Translations under genes and position numbers: made by a program
Notes under the pieces: generated by a model
What the model was told of the DNA's origin: nothing
What the model saw: only the letters and a program-made list of their open reading frames with translations
Databases searched by the model: none
Assembly (NCBI GenBank): GCA_015231795.1
Contig: JADGAX010000008.1
Coordinates: forward strand, 1 to 64,000
From: Alphaproteobacteria bacterium
GTDB lineage: Bacteria > Pseudomonadota > Alphaproteobacteria > Rhodospirillales > WMHbin7
DNA length: 64,000 nucleotides
Direction of reading: 5' to 3'
In this document: positions 51,806-61,658 of the stretch, piece after piece
Layout of the letters: each line of letters begins with the position of its first letter
Position numbering within the stretch: position 1 is the stretch's first letter

Positions 51806-53080
51806 ATGAAACGGCGCGCCGTCTTGACAGGCCTGGCGGGCATCCTGGCCGCGGGCGTTTCGCCCCTGATCCTAAGCCGCCCTTCGGCGGCGGACCTGAC
51901 CGGCAAGAACAAGCGCGTGGTCATCGCTGGCGGCGGCGTCGCCGGATGCAAGACGGCGGTCGAATTGCGCCGCTTGCTGCCGGACGCCGAGATTCTGCTG
52001 GTGGAACCGCAGCCCAGCTTTTTTTCCGGCCCGGCCACGCTTGATTGCGTTTTTGGACGCAGACCCTTCGCCGACGCCATGCGCGGCTACGAGCTGTTGT
52101 CCGCCAAGGGGATCAAGATCATTCGCGGCCAGGTTCTGGGGGCCGACATGAAAAAGAACATGGTGGAGACCAGCAAAGGCTCGTTCGTCTATTCCGCCTT
52201 GGTGGCGGCCAGCGGCATCGAACTTGCCACTGAAACGATCGACGGCTTGCAGGCCGATCCCGAAGCCAATCTGTCGCTCTACGACCGCCAGGCCCTGTCC
52301 AAGCTGCATACCCGCCTGTTCGCCTTCAAGGGCGGCAACATCGTCGTCAGCGCGCCGCCGGGCGCCGTAAAATGTTCGCCAGCCCCCTACGAATATGTCT
52401 TGCTGCTGGCTCATCATCTGAAATCGCGCAACCTTAAGGGCAAGGTGGTGCTGATCGATGATCGGCCCAATCCGCAGCCCCAACTGGTGGCCGATGGTTT
52501 CAGCGCTGCCTTCGGCGCCTTCGGCCCCTATATCGATTACGTCTTTCAAGAAAGCGTGGCCCGCGTCGACGTCAAGAAGCGCGAGGTGGAAACCAGCATG
52601 GGCGATAAAATCCCCTATGATCTGCTGTCGCTGATTCCGCCCAACAAGGCAAGCAAGCTGGTCGCCAAGCTAGGCATTCAAGGATCGAATGACAGCTTTG
52701 CCGATGTCGATCCTCTAACGCTGCGCAGCAAGGTGAACGAGGCGGTCTTCGCCCTGGGCGACGCGGCGCGCACCCCGTATGGCTTTAGCGCCGCCGCCGC
52801 TTTCGAAAGCGCTGTCCTGTGCGCCAAGGGCGTGGCCGGTCAACTTGGCGTCAAGCAGCCCGACATAACCCAAGACAGCCCTGCCCGCGTGCAAACCGCC
52901 TGCTATCCCTATCTGTCGCCCGATCTGGCGATGCGCTCGATTTCGCGCTATGCGGTGCATCTGGACAAGGGCGCTTTGAAGCTGCACTCTGATCCCGACG
53001 CCGAGGCCAAGGGCACGCCCGACAACAAGGCCGCCCGCCTGAAATGGGAGCGCGACATGCTGGCATCGATCTTTGGCTGA
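51806..53080 (+). CDS. FccB-like sulfide dehydrogenase flavoprotein (SoxF-type)
   Basis: 424 residues. Leader with RR and hydrophobic stretch, FAD motif VVIAGGGVAGCKTAVELR, SAPPGAVKCSPAPYEYVLLLA (the family's redox Cys), a second Cys in VQTACYPYLSP, and VFALGDAARTPYGFSA. Flavocytochrome c sulfide dehydrogenases oxidise sulfide; in Paracoccus-type sox operons the homologue is SoxF. No FccA cytochrome is adjacent. Confidence 0.9.
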   Translation: MKRRAVLTGLAGILAAGVSPLILSRPSAADLTGKNKRVVIAGGGVAGCKTAVELRRLLPDAEILLVEPQPSFFSGPATLDCVFGRRPFADAMRGYELLSAKGIKIIRGQVLGADMKKNMVETSKGSFVYSALVAASGIELATETIDGLQADPEANLSLYDRQALSKLHTRLFAFKGGNIVVSAPPGAVKCSPAPYEYVLLLAHHLKSRNLKGKVVLIDDRPNPQPQLVADGFSAAFGAFGPYIDYVFQESVARVDVKKREVETSMGDKIPYDLLSLIPPNKASKLVAKLGIQGSNDSFADVDPLTLRSKVNEAVFALGDAARTPYGFSAAAAFESAVLCAKGVAGQLGVKQPDITQDSPARVQTACYPYLSPDLAMRSISRYAVHLDKGALKLHSDPDAEAKGTPDNKAARLKWERDMLASIFG

Positions 53081-53092
53081 CGAGGTCTTGCG

Positions 53093-53458
53093 ATGAAGAA
53101 CATGCTGCTGATTCTGGCCCTGGCCTTCGCAACCTTCCCAGCAGGGGCGGGCGAGTTGGTGATGTTCGGCTTCGAAGGCTGCCCCTATTGCGCCGCCTGG
53201 GAGCGCGATGTCGGCCAACATTACGCCAGTACCGACGTGGCGGCGCTCCTTCCGCTAAGACGCATCGACATCAAGGCGGAACGCCCCAAGGGCTATGAGA
53301 AGATCGAAGGCGTGCGCCTGTCGCCGACCTTTGTGATCATGGCCTGCAAGGAAGAGGTCGAGCGCATCCAGGGCTACCGCGATTCGGGCACCTTCTGGGA
53401 CCTGATGGATATGGCCGCCGCCAAGGCAAGAGCGCGCGAAGCTCAGGCCAAGTGCTGA
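53093..53458 (+). CDS. soxS: SoxS-like periplasmic thioredoxin
   Basis: 121 residues. Signal peptide about 1-19, then GCPYC (Cys30, Cys33) and LSPTF with cis-Pro. SoxS-type proteins keep the SoxYZ Cys reduced and active. It ends in RAREAQAKC, 16 nt overlapping the convergent nhaA end. GAGGTCTTGCG precedes the start. Confidence 0.8.
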   Translation: MKNMLLILALAFATFPAGAGELVMFGFEGCPYCAAWERDVGQHYASTDVAALLPLRRIDIKAERPKGYEKIEGVRLSPTFVIMACKEEVERIQGYRDSGTFWDLMDMAAAKARAREAQAKC

Positions 53459-54597
53459 CGCGAACCGGCGCTGGCAAGGCGCAAGATCAAGTAGCCAGCC
53501 GCAGCCGAGGCGAATGACCCCAGCAGCACGCCAAGCCTAGTCGCATTCAACTGGCTGTCGTCGGCGAAGGCCAGGGTTCCCACGAACAGGCTCATGGTGA
53601 ATCCGATGCCGGTCAGAACGGCAACGCCGTAGAATTGCATCCATGTCGCCCCTGTCGGCAACCCTCCCAGCCGCAACTTGATTGCCAGCCAGGACAATCC
53701 GACGACTCCCGCCTGCTTGCCCACAAACAATCCCAGCGCCGTGCCCAGAGTTACGGGATGAACCAGGGCGTCCAGCCCCAAACCATCCAGGGGGACGCCC
53801 GCATTGGCCAAGGCGAACAGCGGCAAAATGCCGAAAACGATCCAGGGATGCAGGGAATGTTCGATTTGTTCCGAAGGATTGGGGCGCGGCAGAATCAAGC
53901 CGACGGCAACGCCCGCCAGCGTGGCGTGGACGCCCGACTTCAATACGCAGACCCACATGAAGGCGCCCAGCAGCACATAGGGGGCGATGCGCCTGACGCC
54001 CAAGAGATTCAACAGAATCAGGCCAACCAGCCCCACTCCCGCCAGCCCCAGCGACAGGGCCGACAGGTCTGCCGTGTAGAAAATGGCGATCACCACGATG
54101 GCGCCCAAATCGTCAAGGACGGCCAGCGCCAACAGAAACACCTTCAACGATACGGGAACGCGGGTACCCAGCAGCGAAAGCACGCCCAGCGAAAAGGCGA
54201 TGTCGGTCGCCGACGGAATGGCCCAACCGCCCAAAGTTTCCGGGGTCTGCCAGTTGAACGCGGCATAGACCGCAGCCGGAACCGCCATGCCACCCACGGC
54301 GGCCACGGCAGGCAGGGCCGCCTTTCGCATGTCGTTCAGTTCGCCGGCCATCACTTCTCGCTTGATCTCAATGCCGACCAGCATGAAGAAGACGGCCATC
54401 AAGCCGTCATTGACCCAATGCAGCAGAGTTTTGGACAGGGCGTAATCGCCCACCGAGAACGAAATCTTGAGGGCCAGCAGGTCTTGGTAAAGCCCTCCCC
54501 AGGACGAGTTGGCCCAAACCATGGCCAGCGCTGCGGCGGCGGCCAGGAAGAATCCCCCCGCCGATTCCTGACGCAAGAAGTGCATGATGCTTTTCAC
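53443..54597 (-). CDS. nhaA: Na+/H+ antiporter NhaA
   Basis: 384 residues from a GTG at 54597 behind GAAGGGA; ATG at 54585 is close. GGWAIPSATDIAFSLGVLSLLG, FLLALAVLDDLGAIVVIAIFYT with the paired Asp of the ion site, and the end TGIGFTMSLFVGTLAF are the NhaA markers. Inner-membrane pH and sodium homeostasis. Confidence 0.94.
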   Translation of the reverse strand: MKSIMHFLRQESAGGFFLAAAAALAMVWANSSWGGLYQDLLALKISFSVGDYALSKTLLHWVNDGLMAVFFMLVGIEIKREVMAGELNDMRKAALPAVAAVGGMAVPAAVYAAFNWQTPETLGGWAIPSATDIAFSLGVLSLLGTRVPVSLKVFLLALAVLDDLGAIVVIAIFYTADLSALSLGLAGVGLVGLILLNLLGVRRIAPYVLLGAFMWVCVLKSGVHATLAGVAVGLILPRPNPSEQIEHSLHPWIVFGILPLFALANAGVPLDGLGLDALVHPVTLGTALGLFVGKQAGVVGLSWLAIKLRLGGLPTGATWMQFYGVAVLTGIGFTMSLFVGTLAFADDSQLNATRLGVLLGSFASAAAGYLILRLASAGSRQHLA

Positions 54598-54797
54598 GGC
54601 GATTGTCCCTTCCTTCCAAGGGGGAGATATAGACTTTTTGTGCCGCAAGACAAGTTCGTGACTACCGCTATGCCGCCAATCCACCCTGGCCACCAAACGG
54701 GGGATAGGATGTCGATGGAGTTGCACCCCCACGTAATACCACTTACAGTGGTTGCCCTGGAGCGCCCTGGGGGCGTTCATCTTAAGGGGGGATTTTC

Positions 54798-55850
54798 ATG
54801 TACGACGCCAATCCGCAAACTGGCTCTAAGCCATTCGGCAGGGCGCCCGGCCCGCCCATGGGTTTCGTCTTTTCCGGCACCGCCTCGGAATATTTCAGCA
54901 TCTGGATCGTCAATCTGATCCTAAGCTCCCTGACTCTGGGCATCTATTCGGCCTGGGCCAAGGTGCGCAACAATCGCTATTTCTACGGCAGCACCTCGCT
55001 GGACGGCGCCTGCTTCGAATATCACGCGACGCCGATGCAAATTCTGAAAGGCCGCCTGATCGCCTTTGCCCTGATCCTCGTCTACGCCATCGCGGGCAAT
55101 CTTGTTCCCCCGCTTGGATTGGTCCTTGGCCTTGCCTGGCTTTTCCTGGTTCCAGTGGTGATTAATTTAAGCCTGCGCTTCAACGCGCGCATGAGCAGTT
55201 ATCGCAATGTGCATTTCGATTTCGAAGGTTCCTACGGCAAGGCCTTCCTGGTCTTCATTCTTCTACCGATTGTCGCCCTTGTTTCGCTAGGACTTCTTGC
55301 CCCCTATGCTCATCGTGAGACCTCGCGCTATCTGGTTCAAGGCTATCGCTTCGGGGGCAAGTCCTTCAATGCCGACCTCCCCGTCGGCGGCTTCTATAAA
55401 ATATATCTTCAGGCATTCGGCCTGCTGCTGGCACCGGTGATTGTCCTGTTCATCGTTTGGGGTCTTGGCGACATGGCCAGTCTTGATGAAATGGCGGCGA
55501 TCATTCCTCTGGCCTTTTACGCCATCATCTTGCTGCTGGCTCCTTTCGTCCGCGCCAAGGCGCGCAATCTGATCTTCAGCCACGCCTCGCTTGAAGGTGG
55601 ACATCGCTTTTCCTCCAGCCTCAACCCCTGGCGCTACGCCTGGATATCAGCCAGCAATCTTGTCTTGATGGTTCTTAGCCTGGGCTTTCTTCTGCCCTGG
55701 GCGCGCGTTCGCATGGCCAGATACATGGCCGACAGCACGGCGGTCATTCCGGCTGGCGACCTGTCGGGCTTCGTGTCGCAGCTTGCCGTCAATCAGCAAT
55801 CCTTCGCCTCGGAGATGGCCGACATGGCGGATGTGGACATCGCCTTGTGA
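54798..55850 (+). CDS. YjgN-family membrane protein (DUF898)
   Basis: 350 residues, about eight membrane segments. GTASEYFSIWIVNLILSSLTLGIYSAWAKVRNNRYF is the DUF898 hallmark; a second WARVRMARY repeat is near the end. Function unknown; often paired with an M48 peptidase, as here, with a GTGA overlap. Confidence 0.85.
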   Translation: MYDANPQTGSKPFGRAPGPPMGFVFSGTASEYFSIWIVNLILSSLTLGIYSAWAKVRNNRYFYGSTSLDGACFEYHATPMQILKGRLIAFALILVYAIAGNLVPPLGLVLGLAWLFLVPVVINLSLRFNARMSSYRNVHFDFEGSYGKAFLVFILLPIVALVSLGLLAPYAHRETSRYLVQGYRFGGKSFNADLPVGGFYKIYLQAFGLLLAPVIVLFIVWGLGDMASLDEMAAIIPLAFYAIILLLAPFVRAKARNLIFSHASLEGGHRFSSSLNPWRYAWISASNLVLMVLSLGFLLPWARVRMARYMADSTAVIPAGDLSGFVSQLAVNQQSFASEMADMADVDIAL

Positions 55851-56863
55851 CGGAGCGCTTGAAAGGCTGGCTGTACGAGGAAAACAGCTCGCAGCGGCGC
55901 GACGTTTTTGTGGACATCGATGATGGCGGATCGCTTCGCCTGGGCGGCCAAGCGCTGTGTTCCTGGCTGGCGGTAACGGTTTCGGATCGCATCGGCCAGA
56001 TCCCGCGCCGCCTACGCCTGCCAGATGGCCGCGTGCTGGAAACGCAAGACAACGAAGCCGTCGACCGGCTGGAAATCCGCTTCAACCGCCAAGCCAGCGC
56101 CCGCTTGTTGCATCGCTTGGAATCGCGCTGGCGTTGGGCGGCGGCGGCCCTGGCCGCCACCGTTCTTCTAGGCTGGCTGACCGTTGTTTACGGCATCCCA
56201 CTCGCCGCCAACCGGCTGGCCTTCGCCCTGCCGCAATCGCTGCTGACCATGGCCAGTCAGCAGACGCTGGAAGCCTTCGATCAACTGGCCTTCCACCCTT
56301 CCATGTTGGAGGAGAAACGCAGGGCTGAAATAGAGGCCCTGCTGAAACGGGCCGCCAAGGCCGCCGACAGCGACCATCACTACCGCCTTGCCCTGCGCGA
56401 TGCGGGCAAGATCGGCGCCAACGCCTTCGCGCTTCCCGATGGCACCATCGTCATGACGGATCAACTGGCGGACCTGGCCGAAAGCGATCTGGAAATCTTA
56501 GCCGTGTTCGCCCATGAAATCGGCCATGTGGAAATGCGCCACGGCATGCAGCGCATGGTGCAAAGCTCGGCCATGGCTGCCATGGCCCTGTTCGTCTTGG
56601 GCGACGTGTCGGACGTGCTGACCGCCCTGCCCGCCATGCTGTTGGAATCGGCTTATTCGCGCGACTTCGAACGCGAAGCCGATCTGTTCGCCGTCGCCTT
56701 GATGCGAAAACTGTCCTTGCCGCCAGCCCATCTGGCCGCCTTTCTCGAGCGGATGGAGAAGGCGGAAGGGCAGACCTCGGCCCCGGCTTGGCTGTCCACC
56801 CATCCCCCAACGCCGGATCGGCTGCGCCTGATCCGCGAGGCGGATGCGCTACAGCGCCCCTAA
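55847..56863 (+). CDS. M48-family membrane metallopeptidase
   Basis: 338 residues, GTG start in GTGA. A membrane helix at about 98-118, then ILAVFAHEIGHVEMRHG (His223, Glu224, His227) and SAYSRDFEREADLFAV with the third ligand Glu. Similar to YcaL/BepA-type peptidases of the envelope, here with a cytoplasmic-looking N-terminus (1-95). Partner of the YjgN-like protein. Confidence 0.88.
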   Translation: MTERLKGWLYEENSSQRRDVFVDIDDGGSLRLGGQALCSWLAVTVSDRIGQIPRRLRLPDGRVLETQDNEAVDRLEIRFNRQASARLLHRLESRWRWAAAALAATVLLGWLTVVYGIPLAANRLAFALPQSLLTMASQQTLEAFDQLAFHPSMLEEKRRAEIEALLKRAAKAADSDHHYRLALRDAGKIGANAFALPDGTIVMTDQLADLAESDLEILAVFAHEIGHVEMRHGMQRMVQSSAMAAMALFVLGDVSDVLTALPAMLLESAYSRDFEREADLFAVALMRKLSLPPAHLAAFLERMEKAEGQTSAPAWLSTHPPTPDRLRLIREADALQRP

Positions 56864-56922
56864 TTCGGTAACCCTATACCGAATTTATTGCATTGGCCGG
56901 TGGCCCAAGCTACAGTTTCGCC

Positions 56923-57717
56923 ATGAGCCAACCAGCCCAGCCCCTGAAGAACAAGCACGCCGCCATTACCGGTGGCGGGCGCGGCATTGGGGCGGCGATT
57001 GCCGACTCCCTGGCCAGCCAGGGAGCCAATCTGACCTTGCTGGGCCGCAATGCCGATGCCTTGGAAAGTGCTGCGGCAGGCCTTCGCTCGCGCCATGGAA
57101 TTGAGGTTTGCGCGTCAGCCGCTGATATCGCAGACGAGGCGCAGGTCAAAGCCGCCTTCGCCCAATGCATGGACCAGCAAGGACCGGTGGACATTCTGGT
57201 CAACAATGCGGGCATCGCCCTGTCCGCCCCCTTCATGAAAAGCGACGCCGCATTCTGGAAAAAAATTCTGGATGTCGATCTGATGGGCGCCGTTTTTGCC
57301 GCACAGGCCGTGCTGCCCGGCATGCAAAAGGCCAATTGGGGGCGCATCGTCAATATCGCCTCCACCGCCGGGCTGACCGGCATGGCCTATATCGCCGCTT
57401 ATTGCGCCGCCAAACATGCGATGGTCGGTTTCACCCGCTCGCTGGCCATCGAATTGGCCAAGACAGGCGTTACCGTCAACGCCGTCTGTCCGGGCTATAC
57501 CGACACCGACATCGTCGCCCAATCGCTCGATACGATCACCGCCAAGACCGGGCGCTCGCGCGACGAGGCCCTGGCCCAATTGCTGGCCCACAACCCGCAG
57601 GGCCGACTGGTGCAACCCAGCGAGGTGGGGGGCACGGTGGCTTGGCTGTGTTCCGACGCCGCTAACTCGGTCACCGGCCAGAGCATCGTTCTGGCGGGCG
57701 GCGAACTGATGCCGTAA
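56923..57717 (+). CDS. Short-chain dehydrogenase/reductase
   Basis: 264 residues. GGGRGIGAAIADSLASQG (NAD(P) site), LVNNAGIALSAPF, IVNIASTAG with catalytic Ser, YIAAYCAAKHA with Tyr-X3-Lys, and VCPGYTDTDIV. Similar to 3-hydroxyacyl or 3-hydroxybutyrate dehydrogenases, but substrate is uncertain. Weak start context behind TTTCGCC. Confidence 0.9.
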   Translation: MSQPAQPLKNKHAAITGGGRGIGAAIADSLASQGANLTLLGRNADALESAAAGLRSRHGIEVCASAADIADEAQVKAAFAQCMDQQGPVDILVNNAGIALSAPFMKSDAAFWKKILDVDLMGAVFAAQAVLPGMQKANWGRIVNIASTAGLTGMAYIAAYCAAKHAMVGFTRSLAIELAKTGVTVNAVCPGYTDTDIVAQSLDTITAKTGRSRDEALAQLLAHNPQGRLVQPSEVGGTVAWLCSDAANSVTGQSIVLAGGELMP

Positions 57718-57785
57718 ACTTGGCGCATGCGCCGCCTGTTTGCCGCCCCCCCGTCTTAGGAATTCTCTGGGCGGCATCGTCGGCA

Positions 57786-57815
57786 GCGGCCACTTTTACT
57801 AAGAAAAATGGCCGC
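57786..57815. terminator. Hairpin after the SDR gene
   Basis: GCGGCCACTTTT pairs with AAAAATGGCCGC with one mismatch around ACTAAG, 69 nt past the SDR stop. Probable transcription end for that gene. The remaining 200 bp up to the next start contain no visible gene. Confidence 0.5.
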
Positions 57816-58015
57816 AACTACAAAGAGTTAAAAGAATTAGTCGGCGGCAAACGTAAACTTTCCCGCCGATCATCAAGTATTAACACGCCTTGAGCCGTCT
57901 CGGCGCTTTTCGAAATCCGCTCATCTTGCTATTCTTCCTTTTGGGTGGTGGCCGCCGGTCTTGCAATGGATCGGCGTCGCTTCAGGAGTTCTGAAGCGGA
58001 AGCGAGGGATGTGTT

Positions 58016-58870
58016 ATGCGTTTTGTTAATAAGTTGGGCCTGGCGGCGTCTTGCCTGATCGCCAGCCTACTGGCGGCGTTTCAGGCAAACGCCCAAACCG
58101 CTCCGTTGGATGTCGGCATTTTTCCGCACTTAAGCGTGCGCACCCTGATGGAGCGTTTCCAGCCCCTTCGGGATCATCTGGAGCGCAGCCTGCAAAGGCC
58201 GGTGACGTTCGTAACCGCTCCCGATTTCCAAACTTTCGTCGAGCGAACGCAGGCCAAGCAGTACAGCTTTGTCATTACGGCGCCGCATTTCGCCCGCTTG
58301 GCGCAATTGAAGGCGGGATACCGCCCCCTGCTGCAACCGAAAAGCTCGATGCGGGGCGTCTTTCTGGTGTCCGCCGCGGCGCCGATCTTCAAACTGGCCG
58401 ATCTGAAGGGGCGCAAGATCGCAACCCCCGACCGTCTGGCCGTGGTCACGGCCATGGGCGAAGACGCCTTGCAGGCGGAAGGCGTCAAGATTCCAACTGA
58501 CGCCGCCCTTCTTGCCCTGCCCTCGCACAACGCGGCCGTGCTGGCCCTCAAACACGGCCAAGCCGATGCCGCCTTGATCTCGGAATTGCAGTTCCTGCAA
58601 ATGAAAGCCGAGGAGCGGGCCGAACTCAGGCCCATTGCGACCACCAAAACCTTGCCCATGCCGCTTATCTTCATGGCCGGGCCGGATATGCCCGGAGCGG
58701 AAGCGCAGGCCATTGGAAACGCCATCCTCGATTTTGCGAAGACGGAAGAGGGCAAGCGCTTTTTGGAGACGACCCGCTATCAAGACATCGAGCCGACGTC
58801 CGAGGCGGAAATGAAACAGCTTGACCCCTATCTTCCGGCGCTTGAACGGGCGTTGAGCGAGAAGCCATGA
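58016..58870 (+). CDS. PhnD-like periplasmic substrate-binding protein
   Basis: 284 residues. Signal peptide ending ANAQ, then LDVGIFPHLSVRTLMERFQPLRDHLERSLQRPV and FQTFVERTQAKQYSFVITAPHFARLAQ, the pattern of phosphonate/phosphite-type binding proteins. No ABC permease or ATPase follows; the next gene is a histidine kinase starting within its stop (ATGA). It probably senses a periplasmic ligand for the kinase. Confidence 0.85.
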   Translation: MRFVNKLGLAASCLIASLLAAFQANAQTAPLDVGIFPHLSVRTLMERFQPLRDHLERSLQRPVTFVTAPDFQTFVERTQAKQYSFVITAPHFARLAQLKAGYRPLLQPKSSMRGVFLVSAAAPIFKLADLKGRKIATPDRLAVVTAMGEDALQAEGVKIPTDAALLALPSHNAAVLALKHGQADAALISELQFLQMKAEERAELRPIATTKTLPMPLIFMAGPDMPGAEAQAIGNAILDFAKTEEGKRFLETTRYQDIEPTSEAEMKQLDPYLPALERALSEKP

Positions 58871-60621
58871 GCGGCGTTTGCAAGTGGTGCCGTTTGGGCG
58901 TGAAGATTCTGTCGGCCAGTCTGGCCATCGAAATCCTCATGCTGCTGCTTTTGCTGGCCAGCACCAGCGCCGTGTCCAATTCTCGCCTGGAATCATTGTT
59001 CCATTTGCGCCTGGACGAGGTTGGCAAATTGTTCAACGCCTCGCTGTCCGGCCCCTTGGCGTCGCAAGACCTGGCGACCCTGCAAGACGTCTTGGATGCG
59101 CTGCGCAACGAAGACGCCATCAGCTATCTCGTGGTGGTGAACAATCGCGGCCAGCGCGTGGCCGCCAGCGGTTGGGCGGAAAGCAAGGAATTGCCGCAGC
59201 CCATGGCCAAACCGATCATCGGCAAGCGTTTCGACGCGTCATTGCCGATCACGCTGGCGGCATCGCGCTACGGCACGCTCCACTACGGCGTCGAAACCGT
59301 CCTGCTGGCCGAAGCGCAGCAAACCTTGCTGGCCAGAGGCGCCTTGATCGCCGGTCTTGAAGTCCTGCTTTCGGCCATTGCGCTTTCGCTGATCAGCCTG
59401 CTTCTGACCCGCCGATTGGTGCGCCTGAGCGAGGCGGCGGAAACCATCGCCAAGGGCGATCTGTCGATCCGGGTTCCGGTGGGCGACAAGGACGAGGTGG
59501 GAAAGCTGGCCGTCAGTTTCAACGCCATGGCCGACGCCCTCTACGCCCGCATGCGCGCCCTGGCCTTGAGCGAGGAGAAATTCTCCAAGGCCTTTTCAGG
59601 CAGCCCGGACGCCATGATCATTACGGATTCCGAAAGTCATATCCTGGACGTCAACGCTGCCTTCGAACGCATTTTCGCGATGCCGCGCCGCGAGGCCTTG
59701 GGCGCCTCGATTTCCGTTCTGTGCGCCACCGACTGCACCCAAGCTCTGGACAACATCATCAACTCTCCCGAATCCATCAGCGGCAGCGAAGTGGTTTTGA
59801 CCAGGGGCGACGGCAAAACGCTGTCTTGCCTGATTTCATCAGACAATATCGAACTGGCGGGATCTGCCTGCCGCATTTCGATCCTGCGCGACATTTCAGC
59901 GCGCAAGGAGATCGAGGCGGCCCTTGAGCGCTCGAACCACGATCTCGAGCAATTCGCCTATGTGTCTTCGCACGATCTGCGCGAACCTTTGCGGATGGTC
60001 AGTTCCTATGTCAGCCTGCTGGAGCGGCGCTATGCCGACAAGCTGGACGACGACGCTCGCGAATTCATCGCCTACGCCAAGGATGGCGCCGAGCGCATGA
60101 ACCGCCTGATTCTCGATCTTCTGGACTATTCCCGCGCCACGCGCGACGACAAGCCCTTTGCCGCCTTCAATCTTTCATCGGCGCTTCAAGGCGCTTTGGA
60201 CAATCTGCAATTGCTGATCGTCGAAAGCCATGCCACGGTCACGATCGACGGCGCGCTGCCGCAGGTGGCGGGCAACATCACCCAGATCACCCGCCTGTTT
60301 CAGAATTTGATCGGCAATGCGATCAAATATCGCTCGCCAGACCGGCCGCTGGTCATTTCCATCAAGGCAGCGCCTGGCGATCATCAATGGACGATCTCGG
60401 TCGCCGACAACGGAATCGGCATAGACCGGCAATATTTCGAACGCATCTTCATGATCTTCCAGCGCCTGCACGGTCGCGGCGTCTATGAAGGAACGGGGAT
60501 CGGTCTGGCCGTGTGCAAACGCATCGTCGAACACCACAAAGGACGCATCTGGGTCAAATCGGAGCCAAATCTTGGCAGCGTCTTCATGTTCACCCTGCCC
60601 GCCGTCGACGGCGCGCCCTGA
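58867..60621 (+). CDS. Membrane sensor histidine kinase with HAMP and PAS
   Basis: 584 residues. TM1 about 15-35, a periplasmic sensor about 36-155, TM2 about 157-180, HAMP to about 235, PAS about 240-350, HisKA with YVSSHDLREPLRMVSSY (phosphoacceptor His), and HATPase with DNGIGIDRQYFERIFMIFQRLHGR and GTGIGLAVCKRIVEHH. No response regulator is adjacent. Coupled to the PhnD-like binding protein. Confidence 0.93.
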   Translation: MSGVCKWCRLGVKILSASLAIEILMLLLLLASTSAVSNSRLESLFHLRLDEVGKLFNASLSGPLASQDLATLQDVLDALRNEDAISYLVVVNNRGQRVAASGWAESKELPQPMAKPIIGKRFDASLPITLAASRYGTLHYGVETVLLAEAQQTLLARGALIAGLEVLLSAIALSLISLLLTRRLVRLSEAAETIAKGDLSIRVPVGDKDEVGKLAVSFNAMADALYARMRALALSEEKFSKAFSGSPDAMIITDSESHILDVNAAFERIFAMPRREALGASISVLCATDCTQALDNIINSPESISGSEVVLTRGDGKTLSCLISSDNIELAGSACRISILRDISARKEIEAALERSNHDLEQFAYVSSHDLREPLRMVSSYVSLLERRYADKLDDDAREFIAYAKDGAERMNRLILDLLDYSRATRDDKPFAAFNLSSALQGALDNLQLLIVESHATVTIDGALPQVAGNITQITRLFQNLIGNAIKYRSPDRPLVISIKAAPGDHQWTISVADNGIGIDRQYFERIFMIFQRLHGRGVYEGTGIGLAVCKRIVEHHKGRIWVKSEPNLGSVFMFTLPAVDGAP

Positions 60622-61536
60622 TCAGCCTTCGCGATCTTCCGCCAAGGCGTCTAGGCGCGCCTGCGCCAAAGCCCAGTCGCAAAAGGCCCTGACCTTGGGC
60701 CGTTTGGCCGCCCCTTCCGGATAGACGACATAGAAGGCGAAATTCTTGGGCATCGGCACTTCGAAGGGAATGATCAGCCGCCCTTCCTCGATGTCTCTGC
60801 GAATGACCGCTCTGCGCGCCAGGGCGACGCCCGCCCCTTCGACGGCGGCCTGGATCGCTTCGGCCCCGGTGCCGAAACGCATGCCGCGATCAGGGTCGAT
60901 CTCCTTCACGTCCGCCGCCGTCAACCAAATGCGCCAACTGTCCGGCTCGACCAGATCATGCAGCAGCGTATGGCCGGCCAAATCCTCGGGCCGCTTCAAG
61001 GCGACAGGGCCGTTCATCAGCTTCGGACTGGCGACGGGCACGCTTTTCGCCTGAAACATGCGATGCGCCGCTAATCCAGGCCAAACGCCCTGCCCGTGGC
61101 GAATGGCGACATCCACGCCGTCGCGCACGAAATCTGCCAGTTTGGGCGTGCTGACCAAGCGCAGCTCGATCTCGGGATGGGTTTCCTGCCAAGCGGGCAA
61201 TCTGGGGATCAACCAGCGCGACAGGATGGTGGGCGAGATGCTGACATTCAACACGCCCTGGCGATCCTGGTCTTCCATCAAACGCCTGGTGGCGCGCTCG
61301 ATCGCTTCGAAAGCCTCCCTCAGGACGGGAGCATAGCTTTCCCCCGCCGGGGTCAGTTCCAAGGCGCGCGTCAGGCGCATGAACAGGGGTTGGCCCAGAA
61401 AATCTTCCAGCGACTTCACCTGATGGCTGACCGCCGCCTGGGTGACGTGCAGTTCCTCGGCGGCCCTCGTAAAGCTGAGATGCCGGGCAGCGACTTCGAA
61501 AGCCCTGAGCGAGGTCAGGGGCGGCAAGCGGGCCAT
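60622..61536 (-). CDS. LysR-family regulator, GcvA-like
   Basis: 304 residues. N-terminal winged HTH (PPLTSLRAFEVAARHLSFTRAAEELHVTQAAVSHQVKSLEDFLG), then a substrate-binding domain. The HTH matches the GcvA/AmpR-like subgroup well. It ends next to the kinase stop on the other strand and is divergent from a DUF1127 gene 122 nt away, its most likely target. Confidence 0.92.
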   Translation of the reverse strand: MARLPPLTSLRAFEVAARHLSFTRAAEELHVTQAAVSHQVKSLEDFLGQPLFMRLTRALELTPAGESYAPVLREAFEAIERATRRLMEDQDRQGVLNVSISPTILSRWLIPRLPAWQETHPEIELRLVSTPKLADFVRDGVDVAIRHGQGVWPGLAAHRMFQAKSVPVASPKLMNGPVALKRPEDLAGHTLLHDLVEPDSWRIWLTAADVKEIDPDRGMRFGTGAEAIQAAVEGAGVALARRAVIRRDIEEGRLIIPFEVPMPKNFAFYVVYPEGAAKRPKVRAFCDWALAQARLDALAEDREG

Positions 61537-61658
61537 GGATTAGTTTTCCTTATTTGTTTCTCGCAATTATCGTCGTTTGTACGCGGCTAATCGCAGGCGC
61601 ATAAATCAACATAACTTATGGATTGGTCCAGGCCAAGCCCTTTTGACAGGAGAGTTCA

